Assembly: GCF_018278905.1 (NCBI RefSeq)
Contig: NZ_CP046600.1
Location: forward strand, 3,844,001 to 3,908,000
Reading direction: 5' to 3'
Source of the DNA: Mycobacterium spongiae
GTDB lineage: Bacteria > Actinomycetota > Actinomycetes > Mycobacteriales > Mycobacteriaceae
DNA: 64,000 bases
Positions 37,143-47,170 of this stretch are shown here, in pieces. Within the stretch, counting starts at the first letter, position 1, and every line of letters starts with the position of its first letter. Below the pieces are notes generated by a model. The model worked only from the letters and a program-made list of their open reading frames with translations, was not told the DNA's origin and searched no databases. Position numbers and translations under genes: made by a program.

Positions 37143-39800
37143 GTGTCGTTTGTGTTCGCGGTGCCTGTGCTCGTGGAGTCCGCGGCGCAGGATTTGGCTG
37201 GCCTTGGCTCGACGCTCACCGCGGCCAATGCTGCGGCATCGGCGCAGACGACCGCGATCGTGACAGCGGCCGAGGATGAGGTATCGGCGGCGATCGCGGC
37301 ACTGTTCTCGTCCCACGCTCAGGCCTATCAGCGGGTAAGTGCGCAAGCGGAAGCGTTTCACCGCCAGTTTGTGCGGGCATTGACCGCCGGGGCGGGAGCC
37401 TATGCAGTCGCCGAGGCTGCTAGCGCCTCGGCGCTGCCTACCGTGCAGCAGGGATTTCTCACCGCGGTCAATGGGCCCGTCGAGACGCTCACGGGGCGCC
37501 CACTGATCGGCAACGGCGCCAACGGCGCTCCCGGAACCGGCGCTGCGGGCGGCCCGGGCGGGTGGTTGTTCGGCAACGGCGGGGCCGGCGGATCCGGTGC
37601 CCCGGGTATGGCCGGCGGTGCCGGTGGGGCGGCCGGACTCATCGGCGCTGGCGGGGCCGGCGGTGCCGGCGGGAGCACGTCGGCTCTCGGCGTGATCGGC
37701 GGCGCTGGCGGTACCGGCGGAGCCGGCGGATGGCTGTGGGGCCCGGGCGGAAACGGCGGAGCCGGCGGATTGGTCACTGCAATAGGTTCGACGGGCGGTG
37801 CTGGCGGAGTCGGCGGGGCGGGTGGGCTATTCGGCGCCGGCGGGCTCGGCGGAGCCGGCGGAGCCGGCCTTGGTACCAGCTCGACCGGCGGGGTCGGCGG
37901 GGCTGGCGGAGCCGGCGGGCTGTTGGCCGGGCTGGTCGGCGCCGGCGGCGGTGACGGTGGCATCGGCGGTACCGCCGACACGACGGGCGGCTTCGGCACC
38001 GGCGGCTCGGGAGGCGCAGGGGGCAACGCCGGCTGGTTCGGCGGCGGCGGGGCCGGCGGCGCCGGCGGGGCCGGCGGAGCTGGCTTCGGTGCCATGAGCG
38101 GGGACGGTTTTGGTGGCGCCGGCGGGGCCGGCGGCGCTGGCGGGCTGCTGGTTGGCCCCGGCGGAACGGGCGGGGCAGGCGGAGCCGGCACCGGCGCTGG
38201 GGACGGCGGGGCCGGCGGAGCCGGCGGCAATTCCGGGCTGCTGCTCTCCAACGGCGGGGCCGGCGGGCCTGGCGGTGAGGGCGGGGATAACGGCGTTAGC
38301 GGCAGTGGCGGGGCAGGCGGTGACGCCGGCTGGGTTGGCAATGGCGGCGCCGGCGGGATCGGCGGCAACGGCTTTTCCAACACCGGCGCGGGCACCGGTG
38401 GGACGGGCGGCAGCGGCGGACTGCTCGTCGGCAACGGCGGTGCCGGTGGTGCTGGCGGGACCGGCTTCGGTGGCGTCGGCGGGTTTGGCGGGGCCGGCGG
38501 GTCCGGCGGGGCCGGCGTGCTGGTCGGCAACGGTGGCAACGGGGGCGTCGGCGGCACCGGCCCGACCCCCGGAGGCACTGGCGTGGGCGGCCCAGCCGGG
38601 CTGCTGCTGGGCCTGGACGGCTTCAACGCGGCCGCGAGCACCTCGCTACTGCACACCCTGCAGCAACAGGCTCTGGGCGCGATCAACGCGCCCATCCAAG
38701 ACCTGACCGGGCGCCCGCTGATCGGCAACGGCACCCCGGGAGCAGCCGGCAGCGCGGCCAACGGCTCACCCGGTGGCTGGCTACTTGGCGCCGGTGGCGC
38801 CGGCGGGTCAGGGGCGACGGGCCCGGGGCTTTCCGGCGGGGCCGGCGGGGCCGCAGGACTATTCGGCACTGGCGGCGCCGGCGGTACCGGCGGGTTCTCG
38901 GCCGTGGGCACCAGCGGGCCCGGCGGAGTCGGTGGGGCTGGTGGGTGGCTGTTCGGCGATGGCGGGGTCGGCGGTGCCGGGGGGCTGGGCCTGTTCGGTG
39001 GGGCCGGTGGGGCCGGTGGCGTCGGCGGTCTGTTGGGCGCAGGCGGGGTCGGCGGCGCCGGCGGGAACGGCGGTGGCGCCGGCGGGGTAGGCGGTGCCGG
39101 GGGGCTGCTGGGCGGTCTGGTCGGCGCCGGCGGCGGAGACGGTGGTACCGGCGGATTGGGCACCAACGGGGGCGCCGGTGGAGCGGGCGGGAGCGCCGGA
39201 TTGCTCGGCGGTCCCGGAGGCGCCGGCGGCGCCGGGGGTGCCGCCGGATTCAGCCCTGCCGGTGGGGCTGGCGGGGTCGGCGGGGCGGGCGGCAATGCCG
39301 GGCTGCTCTACGGCAGCGGCGGAGTCGGCGGAAGCGGCGGGTTCGCCGGGTTCAGCCTCGCCGGCGGGATGGGCGGGGCCGGCGGGGCCGGCGGCGATGC
39401 CGGGCTGCTGTTCGGCAGCGGCGGGGCCGGCGGGCTTGGCGGGCTCGGCAATCAGGACGGCGGGGCCGGCGGGGCCGGCGGCGGGGCCGGCTGGATCGGC
39501 GGCGGCGGGGCCGGTGGGGCGGGCGGCATCGGCGATACCGGCGGCGGTGGAGACGGCGGGAACGGTGGCACGGGCGGGCAATTGTTGGGAAGCGGCTCCG
39601 CCGGCGGAGCCGGCGGAGAAAGCGATGTCGACGGCGGCGGCGGGGACGGCGGGGACGGCGGGAGCGGCGGGAGTGCCGTACTGATCGGCAACGGCGGCAA
39701 CGGCGGCAATGGCGGCGCAGGCACCACCCCTGGCAACGCTGGCGACGGCGGCGGTCGCGGGCTGCTGTTGGGCGAGAACGGGATCGACGGAGTGTCGTAG
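37143..39800 (+). CDS. PE_PGRS family protein with two PGRS modules
   Basis: An 885-residue PE_PGRS protein. The PE domain ([20 protein letters not shown], export motif YAVAE) spans residues 1-95, followed by linker GRPLIGNG near 118 and a first PGRS block. At about residues 495-530 the PGRS is interrupted by [20 protein letters not shown] followed by [17 protein letters not shown]. This second copy of the PE-to-PGRS linker is followed by a second PGRS block ending [12 protein letters not shown]. The structure suggests fusion of two PE_PGRS genes with loss of the second PE domain. The start is GTG at 37143 (MSFV), with GAGAGG seven bases upstream. The same two-module arrangement occurs in the gene at the right window edge. 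Confidence 0.94.
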   Translation: MSFVFAVPVLVESAAQDLAGLGSTLTAANAAASAQTTAIVTAAEDEVSAAIAALFSSHAQAYQRVSAQAEAFHRQFVRALTAGAGAYAVAEAASASALPTVQQGFLTAVNGPVETLTGRPLIGNGANGAPGTGAAGGPGGWLFGNGGAGGSGAPGMAGGAGGAAGLIGAGGAGGAGGSTSALGVIGGAGGTGGAGGWLWGPGGNGGAGGLVTAIGSTGGAGGVGGAGGLFGAGGLGGAGGAGLGTSSTGGVGGAGGAGGLLAGLVGAGGGDGGIGGTADTTGGFGTGGSGGAGGNAGWFGGGGAGGAGGAGGAGFGAMSGDGFGGAGGAGGAGGLLVGPGGTGGAGGAGTGAGDGGAGGAGGNSGLLLSNGGAGGPGGEGGDNGVSGSGGAGGDAGWVGNGGAGGIGGNGFSNTGAGTGGTGGSGGLLVGNGGAGGAGGTGFGGVGGFGGAGGSGGAGVLVGNGGNGGVGGTGPTPGGTGVGGPAGLLLGLDGFNAAASTSLLHTLQQQALGAINAPIQDLTGRPLIGNGTPGAAGSAANGSPGGWLLGAGGAGGSGATGPGLSGGAGGAAGLFGTGGAGGTGGFSAVGTSGPGGVGGAGGWLFGDGGVGGAGGLGLFGGAGGAGGVGGLLGAGGVGGAGGNGGGAGGVGGAGGLLGGLVGAGGGDGGTGGLGTNGGAGGAGGSAGLLGGPGGAGGAGGAAGFSPAGGAGGVGGAGGNAGLLYGSGGVGGSGGFAGFSLAGGMGGAGGAGGDAGLLFGSGGAGGLGGLGNQDGGAGGAGGGAGWIGGGGAGGAGGIGDTGGGGDGGNGGTGGQLLGSGSAGGAGGESDVDGGGGDGGDGGSGGSAVLIGNGGNGGNGGAGTTPGNAGDGGGRGLLLGENGIDGVS

Positions 39801-39928
39801 CCGGGACAACCGAACACAACGGCGATTCGCGCCCAGCCCGTTACCCGGGATGCGGGACGGATCCGCGCGCAACGTACCGTGATGAGGTTGGGGGGCGTTG
39901 CGGCCCAAGACATCGGCGGAGGTGCCCG

Positions 39929-40699
39929 ATGACCGATTCCGACCTGGTCTTGCTGAGCGTGACGAACCACGTCGCGCTCATCACCGTGAATGATCCCGAT
40001 CGGCGCAACGCGATCACCGAGGATATGTCGGCGCGGCTGCGCGACGCCGTCGAACGAGCCGAAGCCGATCCCGATGTGCACGCCGTGGTGGTCACGGGGG
40101 CCGGTAAGGCGTTTTGCGCCGGGGCCGACCTGAGTGCTCTGGGCAATGCCGGCGCTGGCGCGCCGGAGGCGGCACTGCTGCGGGTCTACGACGGCTTCCT
40201 GGCGGTGGGCAATTGTGCGCTGCCCACCATCGCCGCGGTCAACGGCGCGGCGGTCGGCGCCGGGCTGAACCTAGCGCTTGCCGCCGATGTCCGAATCGCC
40301 GGGCCAGGCGCATTGTTTGACGCCCGCTTCCAGAAGCTGGGCCTGCACCCCGGCGGCGGCGCAACGTGGATGCTGCACCGCGCGGTGGGCCCGCAGGTGG
40401 CGCGCGCGGCCCTGTTGTTCGGCATGCGCTTCGACGCGGAATCCGCGGTACGGCAGGGGTTGGCGCTGAGCATTGCCGACGATCCGGTCGCCGCTGCGAT
40501 GGAGTTGGCGGCAGGACCGGCAGCCGCCCCGCGCGACGTTGTGTTGGCCACCAAGGCGACGATGCGTTCCACGGCCAGCCCCGGATCGCTGGATAGCGAG
40601 CACCACGAACTCGCGATGCGTACCGAACTAGGGCCACAAGCGAAATCGGCTGCATCGCCGGAGTTCGCCGCCCGGTTGGCCGCTGCACGACGCGGCTAG
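39929..40699 (+). CDS. echA14: Enoyl-CoA hydratase/isomerase family protein EchA14
   Basis: A 256-residue crotonase-fold protein, the same length as M. tuberculosis EchA14. The CoA/oxyanion motifs are present ([14 protein letters not shown], then [20 protein letters not shown]). By my alignment with rat mitochondrial hydratase, the two catalytic glutamates are both replaced: the region FGQPE becomes FDARF, and SLAMEM becomes QVARAA. A classical enoyl-CoA hydration is therefore doubtful, and it may bind acyl-CoA or catalyse another crotonase reaction. GGAGG lies six bases before the ATG. It follows the two-module PE_PGRS gene by 128 bases. Confidence 0.92.
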   Translation: MTDSDLVLLSVTNHVALITVNDPDRRNAITEDMSARLRDAVERAEADPDVHAVVVTGAGKAFCAGADLSALGNAGAGAPEAALLRVYDGFLAVGNCALPTIAAVNGAAVGAGLNLALAADVRIAGPGALFDARFQKLGLHPGGGATWMLHRAVGPQVARAALLFGMRFDAESAVRQGLALSIADDPVAAAMELAAGPAAAPRDVVLATKATMRSTASPGSLDSEHHELAMRTELGPQAKSAASPEFAARLAAARRG

Positions 40700-40795
40700 T
40701 CTGCACTTAAATCACTTGTGCCTCAGTGGTTTCACGGGGTTTCCGGGGAACTCTGGGCAACCATTATTGTCGGTGGTCTCGGCTAGTTTCGGAGT

Positions 40796-42193
40796 ATGAG
40801 TTCGGGCGCTGTGGCGGATCGCGAAGCGATCACCGCAGCCTTTGATGCCGTGGACGCCGCCCTCGATACCGTGGCCGGCTTGGACTTCGACGCGCTCACC
40901 ACCCCGGAGTGGTTGGCGCTGTTGGAGCGCTGCGAGCGGGTGCGCCGACGCATCCCGACCCCCGAGCATCAGCTGATCAACAATCTGACACGCCAAGCCA
41001 GCCCCGAAGACCTCGGCGGCAAGCTCTCCCATGCGATCGCCGATCGGACGCTGATCAGCCGCGCCGAAGCCTCCCGGCGCATCAACGAAGCCGCCGATCT
41101 CGGACCGCGGCACGGGCTCACGGGCGAGCCGTTAGCGCCTGTCTTGGCCAGCACAGCGAAGGCCCAACGCGCCGGAAAACTCGGCTCCGGCCACATCGCG
41201 GTGATCCGCCGTTTCTGCCACCAGCTGCCCAGCTGGGTCGACCAGCCCAGCCGCGACCAGGCCGAAGCCGATCTGGCCGCAACGGGCACCCAGTACCGGC
41301 CCGAACAACTAGCCGGGTTCGCCGACAAGATCGCCGACTGCATCAACCCCGACGGCAACTACACCGACGAAGACCGGGCTCGGCGCCGCGGGCTCATCCT
41401 GGGCAAACAAGGCGATGACGGCATGTCCAAACTGAGCGGCTGGCTGACCCCCGAAGCCCGCGCCACCCTAGAGGCCGTATGGGCCAAACTGGCGACCCCG
41501 GGCATGGCCAACCCCACCGACGACACCGCCTTCGTGGACGGCCCGCCCAGCCATGACGCCATCGAGCGTGACACCCGCAGCCCCGCCCAACGCCAGCATG
41601 ATGGGCTCAACGCCGCGATGCGCGCGGTATTGGCTTCGGGAAAGGTAGGCCAACACAACGGGCTGCCGGCCTCGATCATCGTGACCACTACCCTGGCCGA
41701 ACTGCAAGCCGCCACCGGCAACGGACTCACCGGCGGCGGCAGCCTCGTGCCCATGTCCGATGTGATCCGGCTCGCGCGCCATGCCCACCACTACCTGGCG
41801 ATCTTCGACAACGGCAAACCCATCGGGCTGTACCACACCAAGCGCCTCGCCTCACCGGGACAGCGGATTGTCCTCTACGCCAAGGATCGTGGTTGCTCGT
41901 CACCGGGATGCGACGTACCCAGCTACCTCTGCGAAGTGCACCATGTCGATGAGTACGCCAACTGCGGACAAAGCCACATCGACAACCTGGCATTCGCCTG
42001 CGGCCCGCATCACCGGCTGCTCAAACCCGGCGGCTGGACCACCCGAAAACGCGCCAACGGCGACACTGAATGGCTGCCGCCGCCACACCTGGATCGCGGA
42101 CAACCGCGAACCAACGGGTTCCACCACCCCGAAAAACTGCTTCGCGACGGCCACGAAGACGACAACGGCGAAGACGGCGACCTAGAGATCTAA
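40796..42193 (+). CDS. 13E12 repeat family protein (DUF222 plus HNH endonuclease)
   Basis: A 465-residue member of the multicopy mycobacterial 13E12 family. The N-terminal DUF222 region (about 10-330) contains the family stretch [20 protein letters not shown]. The C-terminal HNH nuclease is [20 protein letters not shown]...CGPHHRLL (about 355-400), with paired Cys and the HH-D residues intact. In M. tuberculosis these elements (REP13E12) are dispersed repeats and serve as integration targets for prophage phiRv1. The acidic tail ([11 protein letters not shown]) is typical. It overlaps the convergent bkdC gene by 12 bases. It lies between echA14 and bkdC, where H37Rv carries different genes, so a mobile or recombining element is likely. 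Confidence 0.92.
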   Translation: MSSGAVADREAITAAFDAVDAALDTVAGLDFDALTTPEWLALLERCERVRRRIPTPEHQLINNLTRQASPEDLGGKLSHAIADRTLISRAEASRRINEAADLGPRHGLTGEPLAPVLASTAKAQRAGKLGSGHIAVIRRFCHQLPSWVDQPSRDQAEADLAATGTQYRPEQLAGFADKIADCINPDGNYTDEDRARRRGLILGKQGDDGMSKLSGWLTPEARATLEAVWAKLATPGMANPTDDTAFVDGPPSHDAIERDTRSPAQRQHDGLNAAMRAVLASGKVGQHNGLPASIIVTTTLAELQAATGNGLTGGGSLVPMSDVIRLARHAHHYLAIFDNGKPIGLYHTKRLASPGQRIVLYAKDRGCSSPGCDVPSYLCEVHHVDEYANCGQSHIDNLAFACGPHHRLLKPGGWTTRKRANGDTEWLPPPHLDRGQPRTNGFHHPEKLLRDGHEDDNGEDGDLEI

Positions 42194-43363
42194 CAGCGCA
42201 GTCTCCGGCGACTCAATGAGATCGGTTAACTCGGACAGGAACTGAGCAACCTGAGCGCCGTCAGCAACGCGATGATCGAATGCGCACGTCAGCCGCATGG
42301 TCGGCCGAACGACAACCTCGTCGCCGACAACCACCGGACGCGGCTTTATCGTACCCATACCCAGGATTGCCGCCTCTGGATGATTAATCACCGGCACACC
42401 GTCGTCGACACCCAGCGCCCCGAAGTTCGACACGGTGAACGTCGAGCCACGCAGCTCTGCCGGCGTGAGGGTGCCCCCGCGTGCCCCGGCGATCAGTTCA
42501 GCCGTGCGGCGACATAATTCGCGAGTCGTCTTGCGATCGGCATCGGCGACCACTGGGACCAGCAACCCGCGCTCGGTGGCCACGCCAAAGCCTAGATGCA
42601 TGCCGGGATGGACGTGGATCTGCGGGCCCTGCGCCGAGTCCACCCACGTCGCGTTGAGAATCGGGTTGTTCTTCAACGCAATAACGAGCAACCGCAGCGT
42701 CAGCACAAAGGACGTGATCTCGGGCAACCCAGCACGGAACCCATCACGCAGCCGCAGCAGTTCGGCGCAATCAACCTCGACACTCGCCGTTGCAGCCGGA
42801 ATTTCCTTGTGAGACAACGACATTTTCTCGGCCATCTGCGCGTGTACTCCGCGGACCGGCCGCACATCGGTTCGGGCGCTTCCCGCGGCCGCCAGCACGT
42901 CCGCCCGGGTGATCACCCCACTAGCACCTGATCCGGGCTGCAGCGCAGAAAGGTCAACCACCAGCTCCTTGGCCAGCTTGCGCACCGGAGGCGCGGCCCG
43001 CGCCCGGCTGGGCCGCCTGCTGGTGTCGATACCGGCGTCGGCGCCATAGCCAACCAGCGTGGGCACAGCGGACTCGCCGTTGGTCGGCGCACCGAGGGAA
43101 CTGGCGGTGTCGATGCGGACCAGCACCGCACCCACCTTGATGACATCGCCTACCTCACCTTTCGGGCCGCCGCGTTCGACGATCCGGCCGGCGTACGGGC
43201 TCGGGATTTCGACTTCGGCCTTTGCCGTCTCCACCGAGCACAATGTCTGATTGAGCTCTACCTCGTCACCGACGACAACGTTCCAACACGTCAGCGTTAC
43301 CTCTTCGAGTCCCTCACCGAGGTCAGGGACGCGGAAGGACTTGATCCTGTCGTCGCCGCTCAT
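42182..43363 (-). CDS. bkdC: Branched-chain keto acid dehydrogenase E2 (dihydrolipoyl acyltransferase)
   Basis: A 393-residue E2 core enzyme that moves the branched acyl group from E1 to CoA. The lipoyl domain (1-85) carries the lipoyl-Lys in [16 protein letters not shown] peripheral subunit-binding domain (about 125-160, [20 protein letters not shown]) links it to E1/E3. The catalytic domain (about 175-393) ends with the active-site [15 protein letters not shown]. It has the same length as Rv2495c. The stop TAG overlaps the convergent 13E12-family gene by 12 bases, and the start overlaps bkdB by four. No E3 gene is in the cluster, so the general Lpd is presumably shared. Confidence 0.96.
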   Translation of the reverse strand: MSGDDRIKSFRVPDLGEGLEEVTLTCWNVVVGDEVELNQTLCSVETAKAEVEIPSPYAGRIVERGGPKGEVGDVIKVGAVLVRIDTASSLGAPTNGESAVPTLVGYGADAGIDTSRRPSRARAAPPVRKLAKELVVDLSALQPGSGASGVITRADVLAAAGSARTDVRPVRGVHAQMAEKMSLSHKEIPAATASVEVDCAELLRLRDGFRAGLPEITSFVLTLRLLVIALKNNPILNATWVDSAQGPQIHVHPGMHLGFGVATERGLLVPVVADADRKTTRELCRRTAELIAGARGGTLTPAELRGSTFTVSNFGALGVDDGVPVINHPEAAILGMGTIKPRPVVVGDEVVVRPTMRLTCAFDHRVADGAQVAQFLSELTDLIESPETALLDL

Positions 43364-44418
43364 GGCTGCCCCAACGCACGCTCGACGCAGTCCAACAGCC
43401 GATCTGGGCCCGGCAGCCAGAATTTCTCTAACCGAGCGGGCGGGTACGGCGTGTCAAAGCCGCAGGCTCGCAACACCGGAGCCTCCAGCTCGTAGAACAT
43501 TTCTTCCTGGATACGCGCGGCCAGCCCCGCGCCATATCCCAGACTTCGCGGCCCCTCATGCAGCACCACGCAGCGTCCCGTGCGGTGAATCGAGTCGGCG
43601 ACCGTATCGAAGTCCAAGGGCACCAGCGACCGGAGGTCGATGACCTCCAGGCTCCAACCGTGTTGCTGCTGCGCCTCTTCCGCGGTAGCCAGAGCGGTCG
43701 CTACCAAGCTTCCGTACGTCACGACGGTCACATCGGTGCCGGTGCGACGCACCACAGCTTGCCCGATCGGCGGTGCCGGTCGACTCGTGTCGACCATTCC
43801 GCGGACCTGATAGCGCCTCTTGGGCTCCAAGAACATCACCGGATCGGGACAGGCGATCCCATGCCGCAACAGCCAATAGGCGTCGTCGGGTGTTGACGGG
43901 ACCACCACCTTCAAGCCTGCGGTGTGCGCCCAGTACGACTCGGTGGAATCCGAATGGTGCTCGGCCGCGCCAATACCACCGAACGACGGAATCCGCACAG
44001 TCACCGGCATGTTCACCTCCCCGCGGGTGCGGGTCCGGTACTTGGCGAGGTGACTGACCACCTGGTCGAAGGCCGGGTAGGTAAAGCCGTCGAACTGAAT
44101 CTCAGGCACCGGCACAAAGCCGCGCAACGCTAGCCCCACCGCGATCCCGACGATCGCGGACTCCGCCAGCGGCGTGTCGAAGCACCGGTCCGCCCCGAAC
44201 GTTTCGGCCAGACCCTCCGTCACACGGAACACCCCGCCCTCGACCGCGACATCCTCACCGAACACCAATATCCGGTCGTTCGCCGCCATCGCGTCGTGCA
44301 ACGCACGGTTGAGGGCCGCCACCATGGTGAGGGATTGCGCGCCAAGAGCCGCGGCCGCCGCCATCGCCACTGCGGGCGTCTTCTCCGGGCGGGCCGGACG
44401 ATCAGCAAGCTGAGTCAT
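43360..44418 (-). CDS. bkdB: Branched-chain keto acid dehydrogenase E1 beta subunit
   Basis: A 352-residue E1-beta of the alpha2beta2 thiamine-diphosphate decarboxylase. Family landmarks are [58 protein letters not shown] and [11 protein letters not shown]. The His in [20 protein letters not shown] belongs to the active-site channel. The stop overlaps bkdC (ATGA), and it starts ten bases after bkdA, so the three subunits are made from one transcript. It acts on 2-ketoisocaproate, 2-ketoisovalerate and 2-keto-3-methylvalerate. Confidence 0.96.
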   Translation of the reverse strand: MTQLADRPARPEKTPAVAMAAAAALGAQSLTMVAALNRALHDAMAANDRILVFGEDVAVEGGVFRVTEGLAETFGADRCFDTPLAESAIVGIAVGLALRGFVPVPEIQFDGFTYPAFDQVVSHLAKYRTRTRGEVNMPVTVRIPSFGGIGAAEHHSDSTESYWAHTAGLKVVVPSTPDDAYWLLRHGIACPDPVMFLEPKRRYQVRGMVDTSRPAPPIGQAVVRRTGTDVTVVTYGSLVATALATAEEAQQQHGWSLEVIDLRSLVPLDFDTVADSIHRTGRCVVLHEGPRSLGYGAGLAARIQEEMFYELEAPVLRACGFDTPYPPARLEKFWLPGPDRLLDCVERALGQP

Positions 44419-44428
44419 GCAAGCCTCC

Positions 44429-45532
44429 TCAGTCCGCCCGGGCCAGTTCGGCCCGCAGCTGTTCGCGCTGCGCTCGCAATCCCGGTGTCATCTCCGCGTA
44501 CACCATCGTGAACACGTCATCGATATCGAAGTCAGGCGCATCGACGACGGCGTCGCGCAGCTCAGCCCGCATTCGCTTCGATCGCGCGGCGACTCGGCTC
44601 TCGAGGCGCTCCGAGAACAAACCCTGGCCTCGAAGATAGGTCCGGTAGCGCGGAATCGGGTCCAGGGCGAGCCATCGGTCGACTTCCTCCTGGCTCCGGT
44701 AGCGGGTTGGATCATCGGCCGTAGTGTGCGGGCCGAGGCGGTACGTGACCGCTTCGATCAGTGCCGGCCCTGCACCCGCCCGCGCCCGGGCAGCGGCTTC
44801 GGCCATCACCGCGTAGCAAGCCAACACGTCGTTGCCGTCGACCCGGATACCGGGCATCCCGTAGCCGATCGCCTTGTGCGCGATCGAGGGCGCTGCCGTC
44901 TGTCGCGATACCGGCATTGAGATCGCCCACTGGTTGTTCTGCACGTAGAACACACACGGGGTCGCGAACACCGCCGCGAAATTCAGCGCCTCGTGGACGT
45001 CGCCCTCGCTCGTAGCTCCGTCACCAAGAAACGCCACCGTCACGGAATCCTCACCCAGACGTTGTGCGGCCATCGCTGCGCCGACAGCGTGCAAGGTTTG
45101 GGTGCCGATGGGAACCGACATCGGCGCGCAGCACTTCTTGGTGAATTCCAAACCACCGCACCAGGTTCCGCGCCACGCAGCCCCCACATGTCCCGGTGGG
45201 ATCCCCCTCACCAAATACGCACCCAATTCCCGATACTGGGGAATCAACCAGTCGGTCTTGCGCAGGCACGCGGCCGCACCCACTTGCGCGGCTTCCTGCC
45301 CTTGACACGGCGTATACAGCGCCAGCTCACCTTGGCGCTGCAAATTGACGAACTCAGCGTCTAGATCGCGAGCGACCACCATCATTTCGTACAGCCAACA
45401 CAGCGTCTCCGCGGGAAGGTCGCGGCTGTAACGATGTTCGGCGGTCGGCGTTCCATCAGGGTCGACAAGTTGCACCGGCTCGATGTCGACAGACGCGAGC
45501 GACCCAAGCGGCATTCGCGAGACCCCGGCCAT
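44429..45532 (-). CDS. bkdA: Branched-chain keto acid dehydrogenase E1 alpha subunit
   Basis: A 367-residue E1-alpha (the same length as Rv2497c). The thiamine-diphosphate motif GDG-x(n)-NN is visible in FLGDGATSEGDVHEALNFAA followed by VFYVQNNQWAIS (about 165-205). The conserved TYRLGPHTTADDPTRYRS loop, a phosphorylation-loop equivalent, follows. The frame opens eight codons earlier, but the ATG at 45530-45532 is preceded by GGAGGAGG and gives MAGVSRMP, as in the orthologue. It is the first gene of the bkdABC unit. Confidence 0.95.
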   Translation of the reverse strand: MAGVSRMPLGSLASVDIEPVQLVDPDGTPTAEHRYSRDLPAETLCWLYEMMVVARDLDAEFVNLQRQGELALYTPCQGQEAAQVGAAACLRKTDWLIPQYRELGAYLVRGIPPGHVGAAWRGTWCGGLEFTKKCCAPMSVPIGTQTLHAVGAAMAAQRLGEDSVTVAFLGDGATSEGDVHEALNFAAVFATPCVFYVQNNQWAISMPVSRQTAAPSIAHKAIGYGMPGIRVDGNDVLACYAVMAEAAARARAGAGPALIEAVTYRLGPHTTADDPTRYRSQEEVDRWLALDPIPRYRTYLRGQGLFSERLESRVAARSKRMRAELRDAVVDAPDFDIDDVFTMVYAEMTPGLRAQREQLRAELARAD

Positions 45533-45836
45533 ACCGCCTCCTCCGCTCGCAACCACAACGCGGTTACGCGGTCAGCAGATGCCGTCCCTTACGTCGCTAC
45601 GTCGATATCGGGAGTCGATCACCGACCAACAGCGTTCCACCCTTCGCGTCAGCGCTGGTGGTGCGGCAATCACAGCAGGTTCCCGCCTGGGTACCGCCGC
45701 GAGCCGAAGTCCATCGCCAGCCACGCGTTAGCTTCCGCTCGCCGCAACACTGGCGCTTCTTCCATTATGCCCGTAAATCCGAGGAACCCGGGCTGATTGC
45801 GAGTTCATCGCGTCCGTGTCGCGCTGATTCGCCACC
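45533..45836. other. Gene-free stretch between citE-like gene and bkdA
   Basis: 304 bases upstream of bkdA and downstream of the citE-like gene on the same strand. I see no supported coding region and no copy of the GTTA-N8-TAAC site found at scoA and fadD35. An independent bkdABC promoter is possible here but not identifiable by eye. Confidence 0.5.
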
Positions 45837-46658
45837 TCACTCAGGGGGTGCTTCACCCGCCCGGCGCAACATCGTTTCCGCGTGCCGCAGCACCGGTGAG
45901 TCGACCATCTGACCTTCGAACGCGAACGCCCCGCGCTCGTTTCGTGAGGCGACCAACACTCGCCGCGCCCAGTCCAGCTTGTCCTCGGTAGGTCGATAGG
46001 CCGTGCGCACAGTGGCGATCTGGCTTGGATGAATGCACACGGTTGCGTCGAACCCAACCGCGGCGGCGTCGGTGGCCTCCGCTTGCAGGCCCTCCACGTC
46101 ACGAATGTCCAGATGGACGGCGTCGAGCGCGATCCGGCCGAAGCCCGACGCCGCCAGCAGGATCGTCGACCGCACATGGCGGGCCACATCCCGGTAGGCA
46201 CCGTCGGCGCCCCGGCTGGAACTGCCACCCAGCGTGGCGATCAGGTCCTCGGCGCCCCACATCAGTCCCACGGTGGGATCCGCGGCGGCGATGTCGGCAG
46301 CAAAGACCGCGCCACGCGGCGTCTCTACCAACCCGATGACACGGCGCGGCGCCAGCTCCATCACCTGCGTTGCCGATTCGGCCTTGGGCAGCATCACCGT
46401 TGTGTAGGCGGTCTCGGCCAGTGCCTCTAGGTCGCGGGCCTGATCATCGGTGCCGGCGGCGTTGATTCGCACCACGGTGCGCTCTGGGTCGAGCGGGGTG
46501 GCCTGTAGCGCCCGCCGCGCGGCCGGCTTTTCCGCCGCAGACACGCCGTCCTCGAGATCGAGGATCACCACATCCGCGGCGTCGGCGGCCCTACCGAAGC
46601 GCTCGGGGCGGTCGGCCGGGCAGAACAGCCACGCAGGCCCGGCAGCGCGCAGATTCAT
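45837..46658 (-). CDS. citE: CitE-like beta-hydroxyacyl-CoA lyase
   Basis: A 273-residue HpcH/HpaI-fold lyase, the same length as Rv2498c. Landmarks are [20 protein letters not shown], the metal/substrate loop [15 protein letters not shown], the general IGLVETPRG strand with the metal-binding Glu, and [12 protein letters not shown] with the Asp ligand. There are no CitD or CitF partners, so it is not part of a citrate lyase complex. The orthologue has been reported as a bifunctional lyase of leucine catabolism (HMG-CoA cleavage) and itaconate dissimilation (citramalyl-CoA cleavage). This fits its position between bkdA and the MaoC-type hydratase, whose stop it overlaps by four bases. Confidence 0.94.
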   Translation of the reverse strand: MNLRAAGPAWLFCPADRPERFGRAADAADVVILDLEDGVSAAEKPAARRALQATPLDPERTVVRINAAGTDDQARDLEALAETAYTTVMLPKAESATQVMELAPRRVIGLVETPRGAVFAADIAAADPTVGLMWGAEDLIATLGGSSSRGADGAYRDVARHVRSTILLAASGFGRIALDAVHLDIRDVEGLQAEATDAAAVGFDATVCIHPSQIATVRTAYRPTEDKLDWARRVLVASRNERGAFAFEGQMVDSPVLRHAETMLRRAGEAPPE

Positions 46659-47170
46659 CGGGCCGCGTCTCCCGTGGTCGCGTCCACCGGCCGTTTCTGC
46701 ACGAGCGTGGTGCGCACCGCGCGCGCCACCACATCACCGTGCTGGTTGCGACCGGTGTGCTCCAGGGTGACAATGCCTTCGCCCGGCCGGCTCTTCGACT
46801 CGCGTTTGGCCGTGCACACCGTCTCCGCGTACAGGGTGTCGCCGTGGAAGACCGGGTTGGGGAAGGACACCTCGGAGAACCCGAGGTTGGCCACGATCGT
46901 TCCGAGCGTCAGCTGCGCAACCGATAGGCCGACCAGCGTGGAGAGCGTGAACATCGAGTTCACCAGCCGCTCGCCCCGAAAGCCGGGTTGCTGGGCGGCC
47001 CACGCAGCGTCCAGGTGCAGCGACTGGGTATTCATGGTCAACGTGGTGAACAGCACGTTGTCGGCTTCGGTGACCGTACGACCGGGCCGGTGCAGATAGG
47101 TGGTGCCGATCTCGAATTCCTCAAACCACAATCCGCGCTGAACGACCGACTTGCCGCCCGGCTCGGTCAT
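46655..47170 (-). CDS. MaoC-type hydratase (probable methylglutaconyl/itaconyl-CoA hydratase)
   Basis: A 171-residue hotdog-fold MaoC-like protein (Rv2499c-like). The hydratase-2 box reads [14 protein letters not shown]: the catalytic His is present, but the Asp of the canonical GDxNPxH signature is Asn here. That variant is the one I associate with mesaconyl-CoA and itaconyl-CoA hydratases. Coupled overlaps with the CitE-like lyase and with fadE19 support hydration of 3-methylglutaconyl-CoA in leucine breakdown, or of itaconyl-CoA, just before the lyase step. The assignment of substrate is an inference from context. Confidence 0.9.
   Translation of the reverse strand: MTEPGGKSVVQRGLWFEEFEIGTTYLHRPGRTVTEADNVLFTTLTMNTQSLHLDAAWAAQQPGFRGERLVNSMFTLSTLVGLSVAQLTLGTIVANLGFSEVSFPNPVFHGDTLYAETVCTAKRESKSRPGEGIVTLEHTGRNQHGDVVARAVRTTLVQKRPVDATTGDAAR

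Noticed and set aside
38945..39928. Arg-rich in-frame extension upstream of echA14
   Set aside because: It is the PGRS repeat read in another frame. The echA14 ATG at 39929 has GGAGG at the right distance and matches the orthologue's length.
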